A stretch of DNA of 64,000 nucleotides from the NCBI GenBank assembly GCA_031409875.1, contig JANNYB010000015.1, positions 1 to 64,000 of the forward strand. Reading direction: 5' to 3'. This document shows, piece after piece, positions 15,722-23,223 of this stretch (the first letter of the stretch is position 1; the number at the start of each line of letters is the position of its first letter). Origin of the DNA: CALMEH01 sp031409875. GTDB lineage: Bacteria; Acidobacteriota; Blastocatellia; Pyrinomonadales; Pyrinomonadaceae. Under the pieces are notes generated by a model, which saw only the letters and a program-made list of their open reading frames with translations, was not told where the DNA came from and did no database searches. The translations under genes were made by a program, and so were the position numbers.

Positions 15722-16150
15722 TTATTCCGTTGTGCCGCCCGCAAAATCGGTGCGGTCGTTTGTTACTGCAACCTTCATTTTGAAAGTCCGTGCGCGATTG
15801 CTCGAATTTGAAACATTAAAGGTAAAAGTTCCGTTTCTGCCTGCCAAAATCGAAAGATAACCTTCGCCGTCTTGCGTTTGGTCAATGCCTTCTTCGGCAT
15901 TTCCCGCGTTAATCGAAATCACGGGAAATTGTTCGCTTTTTGAAACGAAAATATCGCCCGTAATGCCGACATTAATAACCTGATCTTGTCTAACGATTAA
16001 CGAAAATAATTTTTCGCTTTTCGCCGGAACTGTAACCGTAATTGTCTTTGATGTCGCGCCTTTTGCAAACATAATTTTCGTCTGCGCGTTAGCTTCCGAA
16101 ACCAAAAACAATCCAACCGCCAATGTAAATAAAACAAATAATTTTTTCAT
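15722..16150 (-). CDS. Secreted PPC-like beta-sandwich protein
   Basis: The product has 142 residues with a signal peptide (MKKLFVLFTLAVGLFLVSEA). The mature part is one domain: FAKGATSKTITVTVPAKSEK, LFSLIVRQDQVINVGITG, then YLSILAGRNGTFTFNVSN. The KG, I-V, K-LFSLIVRQ-Q and GTFTF order resembles pre-peptidase C-terminal-like sandwiches and recurs in the two genes upstream. It is the last gene of an operon (9 bases after the 16160 gene) and is followed by a terminator. Confidence 0.8.
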   Translation of the reverse strand: MKKLFVLFTLAVGLFLVSEANAQTKIMFAKGATSKTITVTVPAKSEKLFSLIVRQDQVINVGITGDIFVSKSEQFPVISINAGNAEEGIDQTQDGEGYLSILAGRNGTFTFNVSNSSNRARTFKMKVAVTNDRTDFAGGTTE

Positions 16151-16159
16151 TTTTTTCTC

Positions 16160-16996
16160 CTAATCTATCTGAACTGTAACCGAAAAATCTAAAACTTTAT
16201 CGGTCGAATTTGAAATCTCAACAACATAATCGCCGTTTGCGTTTAATTTGACTATCATTCCGTTTTCGGTTGTTTTAACTTCGCCGTCGCCTCTTCGCAA
16301 ATCGTAGGAAAGCGAATTTGACGGCTCAATGCCGCTTGAAACAAACAAAGTTTGACCTTTTCGCGCACCGATAACAAATCTTTTGCGGTCGTATTTATCG
16401 AGTTTGACGCGCAAAATGCTTAACGAAGTTCCTTTCTTAAACGCAACTCTTTCCGCCGGATAAAGTTCGAGACTTTCGACTTCGCCGACTTGGACGAGTT
16501 GTTTGCCGTTCCATTTATAGCGCGTTGTTTCGATAAATTCGGCACAGCAAGCCGCGCCCAAATCGCCGGGCGCATTGCGTTCGACAATCAAAGTTTGACT
16601 GACGATTTTTGCGCCGACAATTCCGCCGAAAGCGCGGTCGCCGCCTTCAAACATCGTTAAAACAACGGCTTTTCCGCCGCGCATCGTGAAAATCAAACCG
16701 CTCGAAAATTGTCCCGTGCCGCCCGTATTTTCGATAATTCCGACTGCTGCTTCTTCTTTGCCGTCGCCGTCCAAATCGCCGTAAGCAACATCCATCACCG
16801 AAAAATTATACCTGTCTTCTTCGGACATCCGCGAAAAACTGCCGTCTTCGACCGTAACTTTCGTTTTGCTTTCACCGTCCAGACTTTGAATGTCGTAGGT
16901 AAAATTCTTAAAATCAACCTTCCGAATATCGTTTTGCGCGTTTGCCGATAAAACAAACGCGAACATTAAACCAAACAAAATAAATAACTTTTTCAT
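16160..16996 (-). CDS. Secreted protein with FG-GAP-like N-domain and PPC-like C-domain
   Basis: The product has 278 residues with a signal peptide (MKKLFILFGLMFAFVLSANA). The N-terminal domain (about 22-180) includes DVAYGDLDGDGKEEAAVGII, a calcium-binding FG-GAP-like motif typical of secreted proteins. The C-terminal domain (about 185-278; FKKGTSLSILRVKLDKYDRK, RFVIGARKGQTLFV) matches the sandwich in the two neighbours. It is the middle gene of the operon 17574 to 15722. Confidence 0.82.
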   Translation of the reverse strand: MKKLFILFGLMFAFVLSANAQNDIRKVDFKNFTYDIQSLDGESKTKVTVEDGSFSRMSEEDRYNFSVMDVAYGDLDGDGKEEAAVGIIENTGGTGQFSSGLIFTMRGGKAVVLTMFEGGDRAFGGIVGAKIVSQTLIVERNAPGDLGAACCAEFIETTRYKWNGKQLVQVGEVESLELYPAERVAFKKGTSLSILRVKLDKYDRKRFVIGARKGQTLFVSSGIEPSNSLSYDLRRGDGEVKTTENGMIVKLNANGDYVVEISNSTDKVLDFSVTVQID

Positions 16997-17022
16997 ATTT
17001 TTTTCTTCATCAAAGAAATAAA

Positions 17023-17574
17023 TTATTTCTTCGTGTTTTCCTCATCAATATCATTCAAAACGCCCCGTTGAAACGGTTCATCACCTTCGATTGTAACTTT
17101 GACGCTCGTTTTGATTTCTTTTTTCGTGCCGTTTTTGACTTCAAAAACATAATCGCCGTCGGCTTGCAAAAGTGCTGATAAAAAACCTAAATCTTCAGTT
17201 GTTTCGGCTTTTCCTTTGATTAAATTTATCGAAGTTTCTTTTGACGAAGCCTCAACATCCATCGTTTGACCGCTTTTCGCGCTAACGACAAATTTCTGCG
17301 CCGCGCCTGCCGCCAGCGTAATATTTATCGCGCCCCAATTTGCGCCTTTGTTAAACGAAATGCGTTTTGGCGAATTATCAGCAGGCTTTGAAGTTGCAAC
17401 GGGAGTTGTGTTTTTCGTTTGATTCGTGTTGACGTTTGAATTCACGAGAAGCGCGGGGCTTCCTGCGCCGGCGGTGTTCGCATTGGTGTTTGTATTCGAT
17501 GTTGTCGCCATTTTTTCGCCGCAAGCGGTTAAAAAAATTGTGAACGCAACAGTTATTGATAAAATCTTCAGCAT
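17023..17574 (-). CDS. Lipoprotein with PPC-like beta-sandwich
   Basis: The product has 183 residues. The lipobox FLTACG in MLKILSITVAFTIFLTACGE makes Cys18 the likely lipidated residue. A Thr/Asn-rich spacer (TTSNTNTNANTAGAG) precedes a sandwich domain (RISFNKGANWGAINITLAAG, AAQKFVVSAKSGQTMDVEAS). The start at 17574 fits the lipoprotein signal better than one nine residues upstream. It is the first gene of a three-gene operon, divergent from the ECF sigma gene at 17718, with a variant A promoter-like site 32 bases upstream. Confidence 0.83.
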   Translation of the reverse strand: MLKILSITVAFTIFLTACGEKMATTSNTNTNANTAGAGSPALLVNSNVNTNQTKNTTPVATSKPADNSPKRISFNKGANWGAINITLAAGAAQKFVVSAKSGQTMDVEASSKETSINLIKGKAETTEDLGFLSALLQADGDYVFEVKNGTKKEIKTSVKVTIEGDEPFQRGVLNDIDEENTKK

Positions 17575-17605
17575 AATTTTAACTCGAAAAAAGTCTTTCA
17601 ACTAT

Positions 17606-17635
17606 AAAAGCGAGATTTTTTGCGATTCGGTATCA
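17606..17635 (-). promoter_or_regulatory. Candidate ECF-type promoter, variant A, site 3
   Basis: Minus strand: TGATAC (17630-17635), 16 bases including AAAAAATC, then TCGCTTTT (17606-17613), 32 bases before the lipoprotein start. The upstream part diverges from the other A sites, but both hexamer-like blocks and their spacing are kept. Confidence 0.6.
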
Positions 17636-17717
17636 AATAATTTACAGACAAACGATTTTTATTTTCGCGCGTCAAACTCGGCAACCCGATTTTGTGATAA
17701 AATCAGATAACTTCCGA

Positions 17718-18284
17718 ATGAACGAAAACAACTCCGAAATAACCAAATATCTGCACGATTGGCGCGACGGCAAACAATCTGCGCTCGATGAAATTTTGCC
17801 GTTTGTTTATACCGAATTGCGCCAAATTGCGCGTCGTTACCGAAGCCGCGAACACGGCGAACATACATTTCAAACAACCGAAATTATCAACGAAGCCTAC
17901 ATAAAATTAGTTGACCAAAGCGCAACCGATTGGCAAAATCGCGCTCATTTTTTCGGTGTCGCATCGCGCGTGATGCGAAATTTATTGGTTGATTATGCCC
18001 GCGCAAAAAATTATCAAAAACGCGGAAGCGGCGCGGAAAAAGTGAGTTTGGAAGACGTGGCGATTTTCACGCCCGAACCTGATGAACGAATTCTTGCGTT
18101 GGACGAAGCGTTAAAAAATCTTGCAAAATTTGACGAACGCAAAAGCCGTCTGGTCGAATTACGCTATTTCGGCGGACTTTCTGCCGCCGAAACGGCGGAA
18201 GTTTTAGGCGTTTCCGAAATCACCGTCAAACGCGAATGGCTCAAAGCAAAAGCGTGGCTTTACAAAGAAATTTCTGGAGAATAA
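17718..18284 (+). CDS. ECF-like RNA polymerase sigma factor (TIGR02999-type), second copy
   Basis: The product has 188 residues and matches the sigma factor at 9870 in plan: region 2 (LPFVYTELRQIARRYRSREH, HTFQTTEIINEAYIKLVD, WQNRAHFFGVASRVMRNLLV) and region 4 (YFGGLSAAETAEVLGVSEIT, then VKREWLKAK). ATG at 17718 was chosen over an upstream GTG at 17694. It is divergent from the lipoprotein operon and 126 bases upstream of a kinase gene, so it is the second copy of the sigma/kinase module. Confidence 0.92.
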   Translation: MNENNSEITKYLHDWRDGKQSALDEILPFVYTELRQIARRYRSREHGEHTFQTTEIINEAYIKLVDQSATDWQNRAHFFGVASRVMRNLLVDYARAKNYQKRGSGAEKVSLEDVAIFTPEPDERILALDEALKNLAKFDERKSRLVELRYFGGLSAAETAEVLGVSEITVKREWLKAKAWLYKEISGE

Positions 18285-18292
18285 GAAGAAAA

Positions 18293-18404
18293 ATTATCCA
18301 CAGATGAACACAGATGAACACAGATGAAATCCGATATTTTTATGATTTTGCTTTCTTAAATCCTAAATTATCTGTGTTTATCTGTGTTCATCTGTGGATA
18401 AATA
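18293..18404. repeat. Palindrome with CAGATGAACA tandem arms between sigma factor and kinase
   Basis: The left arm has three tandem CAGATGAACA-like decamers; the right arm is the inverse (TCTGTGTTTATCTGTGTTCA). The loop is about 35 bases. It occupies the same place in this sigma/kinase pair as the unrelated palindrome does at 10426-10563. Confidence 0.82.
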
Positions 18405-18410
18405 AAACCG

Positions 18411-21400
18411 ATGAAACAAGACCGTTTCAGCAAAATTGATTCGCTTCTCGACGCAGTTCTCGACGCGCCAACGCTTGAGCGCGAGAAGATTTTGGACGAA
18501 AAATGTAAAGACGATAAATCGTTAAAAACAGAAGTTTTATCATTGCTTGCCGCATTGGAAACTAACCACGATTTTATCGAATTAGATGATTTCGGAAACG
18601 TCAAAAACTTTCTCGATGAAGCGGAAACTGACGATTTTAGCGGCAAAAAAATCGGTGCGTATCGTTTAGGGAGACTTCTCGGTCGCGGCGGAATGGGCGC
18701 AGTTTATCTGGCAAACAGAATTGATGATTTTGAAAAAGAAGTTGCCGTAAAAATTATTCCGCCGCTTGAAAATCGCCACGAATCTGTGGAAAATTTTCGC
18801 CGCGAACGACAAATTTTAGCGCGACTTTCCCATAAAAACATCGCGCAAATTCTCGACGGCGGCACGACGGACGCGAACACGCCGTTTATCGTGATGGAAT
18901 TTATTGACGGATTGCCGCTGACACAATTTTGCCGCGAAAAAAATCTTAATCTCAACGAAAAACTCGAACTTTTTCAAGATGTTTGCGCGGCGGTTTCATT
19001 CGCGCATCAAAACTTGATCGTTCACCGCGATTTGAAGCCGAATAATATTTTGGTTGGCGATGATAAAACCGTAAAATTGCTCGATTTCGGTATTGCCAAA
19101 ATGCTCGACACGGAAAATATCGGATTTACCGAAAACAAGACTTTCGACGGCAACGCCTTAACGCTCGAATACGCTTCGCCCGAACAAATTAACGGCGAAA
19201 ATATTACGGTTGCCTCTGATGTTTACTCGCTCGGCGTGATTTTATACGAACTTTTAACCGATAAGCGTCCGCACGATTTCAAGCAAAAATCTTTGGCTGA
19301 AATTCTGCAAATAATTACGAAAGAAAATCCGCTTGCGCCGTCGGAAATTCCAAATTCCAAATTCCAGATTCCAGATTCGGAACTTGATTCGATTGTGCTG
19401 AAAGCGTTGGCAAAATCTCCAAATGAGCGATATAAAAGTGTCGGCGAATTCAGCCGCGACATAAGTAATCATCTGAATTTTTTGCCGATTTCAGCGCGTC
19501 CCCAAACCAATTTTTACAAATTCAAAAAATACGTCCAACGCCATCGAATCGAAACGGCGATTTCTGCGCTTGTTTTGTTTTTAATTGTCGGATGGCTAAT
19601 AACTTTTGTTTGGCAGATACGCAAAGAGCAGGCGCAATCGCTCGAAAATCGCCGTGCGGCTTATTCGGCGGAAATGATTTTGGCAGCGAATGAATACGAA
19701 AATGCAAACTTAAATCGTTTGAAAGAATTGGTTGAAAAATACGATAACGAAAACGAAAATTTGCGCGGTTTTGAATGGTATTTTTTGAACAATCTTCTCA
19801 ATCCGCCGAGCAAAATCGGCACTTTCACGCATTCGGACGAAGTTTGGAACGCCGAATTTTCGCCGGACGGAAAATTTATTGCCGCCGCTTGCAACGATAA
19901 TCGCACTTGGATTTGGAATGCCGAAACCGGCGCGGTTATTCAAACCGAAGAACAAAAAGGCGCGTGGAAAGTTTCGTTTTTCCCCGACGGAAAACGCTTT
20001 GCCGTTGCAAGCAGTTCGAGTTCAAATCCGATTGTAAAAATCTACGAAACTGCGACGGCGAAGGAAATTTTGACGCTCAAAGGTCATACAAAACGAGTTC
20101 GTGCGCTCGACGTTTCGCCCGACGGAAAGACGATTGCGACTGGAAGTCAGGACGGCAATATTATCATCTGGAACGCCGAAACAGGCGCGGAATTGAAACG
20201 GTTTTCGTCTGAAAAACCGACGGAATTTCAAGACGTTCAATTTTCAAAACACGGCGATAAATTAGCAATTTCGGGGTTTGATGTTTTGGCGGTTTTCGAC
20301 ACAAAAACTTGGGAGAAAAAACAAGCCGTGCCGGAAAAATTTCTCGACAAAAATGTTTTATTGAACGGCTGGAAAATTGCTTTTTCGCCGCTTGAAAAAA
20401 CTCTCGCACTCGGAACTTTTGAAGGCAATGTCGTGTTTTTAGATGCCGAAACGCTTGAGATTATCCGCGTTTTGAAACTTCATCAATCAAATGTAAAATC
20501 GCTCGCATTTTCGGCTGACGGCAAGATTTTGGCAACGGCAAGTTGGGATCGAACCGTGAAATTTGTTGACGTGCAAACCGGCGAAATCATCAATGAATTG
20601 CGCGGACATTTTGCCGGAGTTCACGAACTTTTTTTCTCGCCAGACGGCAATACTTTGGGAACGGCTTCGGCTGATTTCAATATAAATTTATGGAACGCCA
20701 AAGCAGTTTCAAACGCCAACGCTTTGCTGACAAACTCGAATTTATCCGTTTCAAACGCAGACGGAAACGAGATTTTTACTTTAAGCAATGCCAACGGAAA
20801 TCTTGTCCGTTGGCGCATCGCCGATAAAAAATCCGCGTGGACAACTGCTGTCGGTTTCAAAGGTTTTTCGATAGATTATTCTTCGGTTTCAAATCGCCTT
20901 GCTCTTGGCGAAAACAATGGCACGATTTCGATTTTCGATGCTGAATCGGGCATTTCGCTCGAAAAATCAAACACGCATAATAAATCAATTTTCGCGGTGA
21001 AATTTTCGTCTGACGGCAAACAAATTTTCGCGGCTTACGAAGATGGCTTGCTCAAATGTTTTAACGCAGAAAATTTAACCGAAATTTATTCGATTCAAGC
21101 GCATAAAGACCTTTTCAAAGGACTTGACGTAACTGAAAAATTCATCGTTACGGGCGGCAACGACAATCTCGTTAAAATTATCGAAGCCGAAACCGGAAAA
21201 ATTGTTTTCACATTGGAAGGAAATACAAAACCGCTCTACAAAATCGTTTTCGCGCCCGACGGCAAAACTTTTGTTTCAACAGGCGCGGACGACACGGCGC
21301 GAATCTGGAATTTGGCAGACGGAAAACTCTTAAAAACTTTTTCGGGAATGAGCGGCGGCATCTTCGCGGCAACTTTTTCGCCCGATGGCAAACGGCTTGC

Positions 21401-21572
21401 AACGGCAAGCGATGTCGGCATAATTCGCCTTTGGAACACCGAAACAGGCGAACAAGTTTTGGCTTTTACGGCAAGTCAAAAACAAATTATTGCACTGAAA
21501 TTTACATTGGACGGCAAGACTTTAATCAGCACGGATATTACCGGAAAAGTTAATTTTTGGACGGGAAAATAA
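18411..21572 (+). CDS. Transmembrane Ser/Thr protein kinase with WD40 propeller
   Basis: The product has 1053 residues. Kinase domain about 80-365: GRLLGRGGMGAVYLANR, HRDLKPNNILV, LLDFGIAKML, LEYASPEQINGE. A membrane helix (about 380-405, ETAISALVLFLIVGWLITFV) is followed by a long WD40 region (about 460-1053) with many FSPDGK, IATGSQDG and RIWNLADGK repeats forming one or two beta-propellers, probably the sensor. A heptamer insert in the kinase C-lobe (19339-19377) encodes EIPNSKFQIPDSE in frame. It is presumably co-transcribed with the sigma gene at 17718. Confidence 0.93.
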   Translation: MKQDRFSKIDSLLDAVLDAPTLEREKILDEKCKDDKSLKTEVLSLLAALETNHDFIELDDFGNVKNFLDEAETDDFSGKKIGAYRLGRLLGRGGMGAVYLANRIDDFEKEVAVKIIPPLENRHESVENFRRERQILARLSHKNIAQILDGGTTDANTPFIVMEFIDGLPLTQFCREKNLNLNEKLELFQDVCAAVSFAHQNLIVHRDLKPNNILVGDDKTVKLLDFGIAKMLDTENIGFTENKTFDGNALTLEYASPEQINGENITVASDVYSLGVILYELLTDKRPHDFKQKSLAEILQIITKENPLAPSEIPNSKFQIPDSELDSIVLKALAKSPNERYKSVGEFSRDISNHLNFLPISARPQTNFYKFKKYVQRHRIETAISALVLFLIVGWLITFVWQIRKEQAQSLENRRAAYSAEMILAANEYENANLNRLKELVEKYDNENENLRGFEWYFLNNLLNPPSKIGTFTHSDEVWNAEFSPDGKFIAAACNDNRTWIWNAETGAVIQTEEQKGAWKVSFFPDGKRFAVASSSSSNPIVKIYETATAKEILTLKGHTKRVRALDVSPDGKTIATGSQDGNIIIWNAETGAELKRFSSEKPTEFQDVQFSKHGDKLAISGFDVLAVFDTKTWEKKQAVPEKFLDKNVLLNGWKIAFSPLEKTLALGTFEGNVVFLDAETLEIIRVLKLHQSNVKSLAFSADGKILATASWDRTVKFVDVQTGEIINELRGHFAGVHELFFSPDGNTLGTASADFNINLWNAKAVSNANALLTNSNLSVSNADGNEIFTLSNANGNLVRWRIADKKSAWTTAVGFKGFSIDYSSVSNRLALGENNGTISIFDAESGISLEKSNTHNKSIFAVKFSSDGKQIFAAYEDGLLKCFNAENLTEIYSIQAHKDLFKGLDVTEKFIVTGGNDNLVKIIEAETGKIVFTLEGNTKPLYKIVFAPDGKTFVSTGADDTARIWNLADGKLLKTFSGMSGGIFAATFSPDGKRLATASDVGIIRLWNTETGEQVLAFTASQKQIIALKFTLDGKTLISTDITGKVNFWTGK
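19339..19377. repeat. In-frame heptamer repeat inside the WD40 kinase gene
   Basis: Tandem heptamers ATTCCAA/ATTCCAG (about 4-5 units) encode IPNSKFQIPDS. The same heptamer type, in the other orientation relative to its gene, is found in the winged-helix/TPR gene at about 32007-32065. Confidence 0.8.
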
Positions 21573-21588
21573 ACTGAAACAGCAAAAA

Positions 21589-21729
21589 AGTTTTGAGTCC
21601 CGCCTTTAGGCGGCAAAACCGCGAGCGAAGCAATGCGGTTTTCGCGTTGCTCTAACTAAACTTTGACGTGATGAAGAGAACGCCACGCTTTGCGGGCGTT
21701 CAGCCGCCTAAAGGCGGGACTCAAAACTC
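21589..21729. repeat. Palindrome, GAGTCCCGCC family, copy 2
   Basis: The arms AGTTTTGAGTCCCGCCTTTA and its inverse enclose smaller hairpins. It lies between the convergent WD40 kinase gene and the aminotransferase gene. It is the same family as 5585-5720. Confidence 0.87.
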
Positions 21730-21752
21730 TAAATTTATTTTTGAGACGGCTT

Positions 21753-22910
21753 CTAGTTTGAATTTAATGCTGCTTTCATTCGGCGCACGCCTTCTGCCAT
21801 TTTTTCTTCGGGTTGGCAAAAAGAAACGCGCAAAAATCCTTTTGCTTCCGAGCCGAAAGCGATTCCGGGAACTGTAATCACGCGATTTTGAAGGAATTTT
21901 TCGGCGATTTCCAAATCATCGCCAATTTCCCGAACGTCGAGCATCGTGTAAAACGCGCCTTCGGGCGAAGTCGCTTTTAAGTTTAATTCTTTGGCAAACA
22001 AATCTATCAAAAAACGCCCGCGCCGTTTATAAATTTCACGCGCTTCGGCTTTGGCGCGTTCGGCTTCGTCCGTCCAACCGAGAAGCGATGCTTTTTGCGA
22101 GATCGTCGAAGTGCAAACCGTCAAAAAACCGTGCAAAGTCAGCGCGGCTTTTATAACTTCGGTTTGCGAACTCGCCGCCCAACCGACACGCCAACCTGTC
22201 ATACTCAAAGATTTCGATAAACCGGAAATAATAATCGTTTTGTCATAAAATTCCGAAGCCGAATGCGGTTTTTCGCTTGTAAAATAAAGGTCTGAATAAA
22301 TTTCGTCCGAAATTAAATAAATTCCCGTATCGCGCAAAACTTCGGCGATTTGCCGCAAATCTTCTGCGGTAAAAATTTTGCCGGTCGGATTTGAAGGCGA
22401 AATTACGACGGCAACTTTTGTTTTCGGCGTGATTTTCGATTTAAATTCTTCGATGTCAAAACCGAAATCTTTTTCTGCCGGAAGACGATAATAAACCGGC
22501 TCGCCGCCCGAAATTTTGACGCAATTTTCATAAGCCGGAAACGACGGATTCGGAATCAAAACTTCGTCGCCTTCGTCAACAATCGCCAAAAACGCGGCAG
22601 TCATCGCCTCTTGCGAACCGACCATCACGCAAACTTGATTCGGCTGTAAATTTAAATGCGGATATTGTTCGGCAATTTTTTCGCGCAATGGAAGAAGTCC
22701 GGCGTGATTCGTGTAACCGTTTTGTTCGTGCAAAGTTACACGCGCCGCTTCATCGCGCATAAACTGCGGTGTCGGCAAATCAGGTTCGCCGAGTCCGAAA
22801 TTTATCGAATCTGGCAGCGCACGTTCAAAAATTTGTCTGATTAAAGTCGGCGCAACGCCTTGAAGTCGGCGCGGCAGACGGAATTTTTCGTTTTGTAAAA
22901 TCGGTTTCAT
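21753..22910 (-). CDS. Class I/II pyridoxal-phosphate aminotransferase
   Basis: This is a fold-type I PLP aminotransferase of the aspartate-aminotransferase family, 385 residues, cytoplasmic. It has NFGLGEPDLPTPQFMRDEA near the start, the turn SPSNPTGKIF, ISDEIYSDLYF, and the Schiff-base lysine motif SGLSKSLSMTGWRVGW. The exact substrate (aspartate, alanine or aromatic amino acids) cannot be told. The start at 22910 (MKPILQNEKF) was preferred to an upstream ATG that would add a 20-residue extension reaching into a palindrome. It is a single gene. Confidence 0.9.
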   Translation of the reverse strand: MKPILQNEKFRLPRRLQGVAPTLIRQIFERALPDSINFGLGEPDLPTPQFMRDEAARVTLHEQNGYTNHAGLLPLREKIAEQYPHLNLQPNQVCVMVGSQEAMTAAFLAIVDEGDEVLIPNPSFPAYENCVKISGGEPVYYRLPAEKDFGFDIEEFKSKITPKTKVAVVISPSNPTGKIFTAEDLRQIAEVLRDTGIYLISDEIYSDLYFTSEKPHSASEFYDKTIIISGLSKSLSMTGWRVGWAASSQTEVIKAALTLHGFLTVCTSTISQKASLLGWTDEAERAKAEAREIYKRRGRFLIDLFAKELNLKATSPEGAFYTMLDVREIGDDLEIAEKFLQNRVITVPGIAFGSEAKGFLRVSFCQPEEKMAEGVRRMKAALNSN

Positions 22911-22943
22911 AAATTTGTTTGGAAAGTTAAAAACTAAGAATTT

Positions 22944-23027
22944 TTTGCCCGCGAAATACACGAAAGGCACGAAAAAAAGAGAAAAATGTCTTTAATTTTC
23001 GTATGTTTCGCGTGTTTCGTGGGCAAA
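22944..23027. repeat. Palindrome with CGAAATACACGAAAGG-type arms
   Basis: The arms TTTGCCCGCGAAATACACG and CGTGTTTCGTGGGCAAA are near inverses. It lies in the 313-base gap between the divergent aminotransferase and kgd genes. The rest of the gap (23028-23223) is A/T-rich and probably holds the kgd promoter; no gene is seen. Confidence 0.8.
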
Positions 23028-23223
23028 TAAAAATATTTAGTCATAACTGATAACTTAAATTATTTTATATTCTACAATTTACAAAGTCTTGCGTAAAATT
23101 CGCAATTTTTTGCGGGCGCGGCAACATTGCTTCGGAAAATCTTTTGCATCATTTATGTTTTATTTGTTTTGCGCTAAAATTATTTTTTACAGTCGGAAAT
23201 AAAAGAGGTTATCTAAAAATAAA

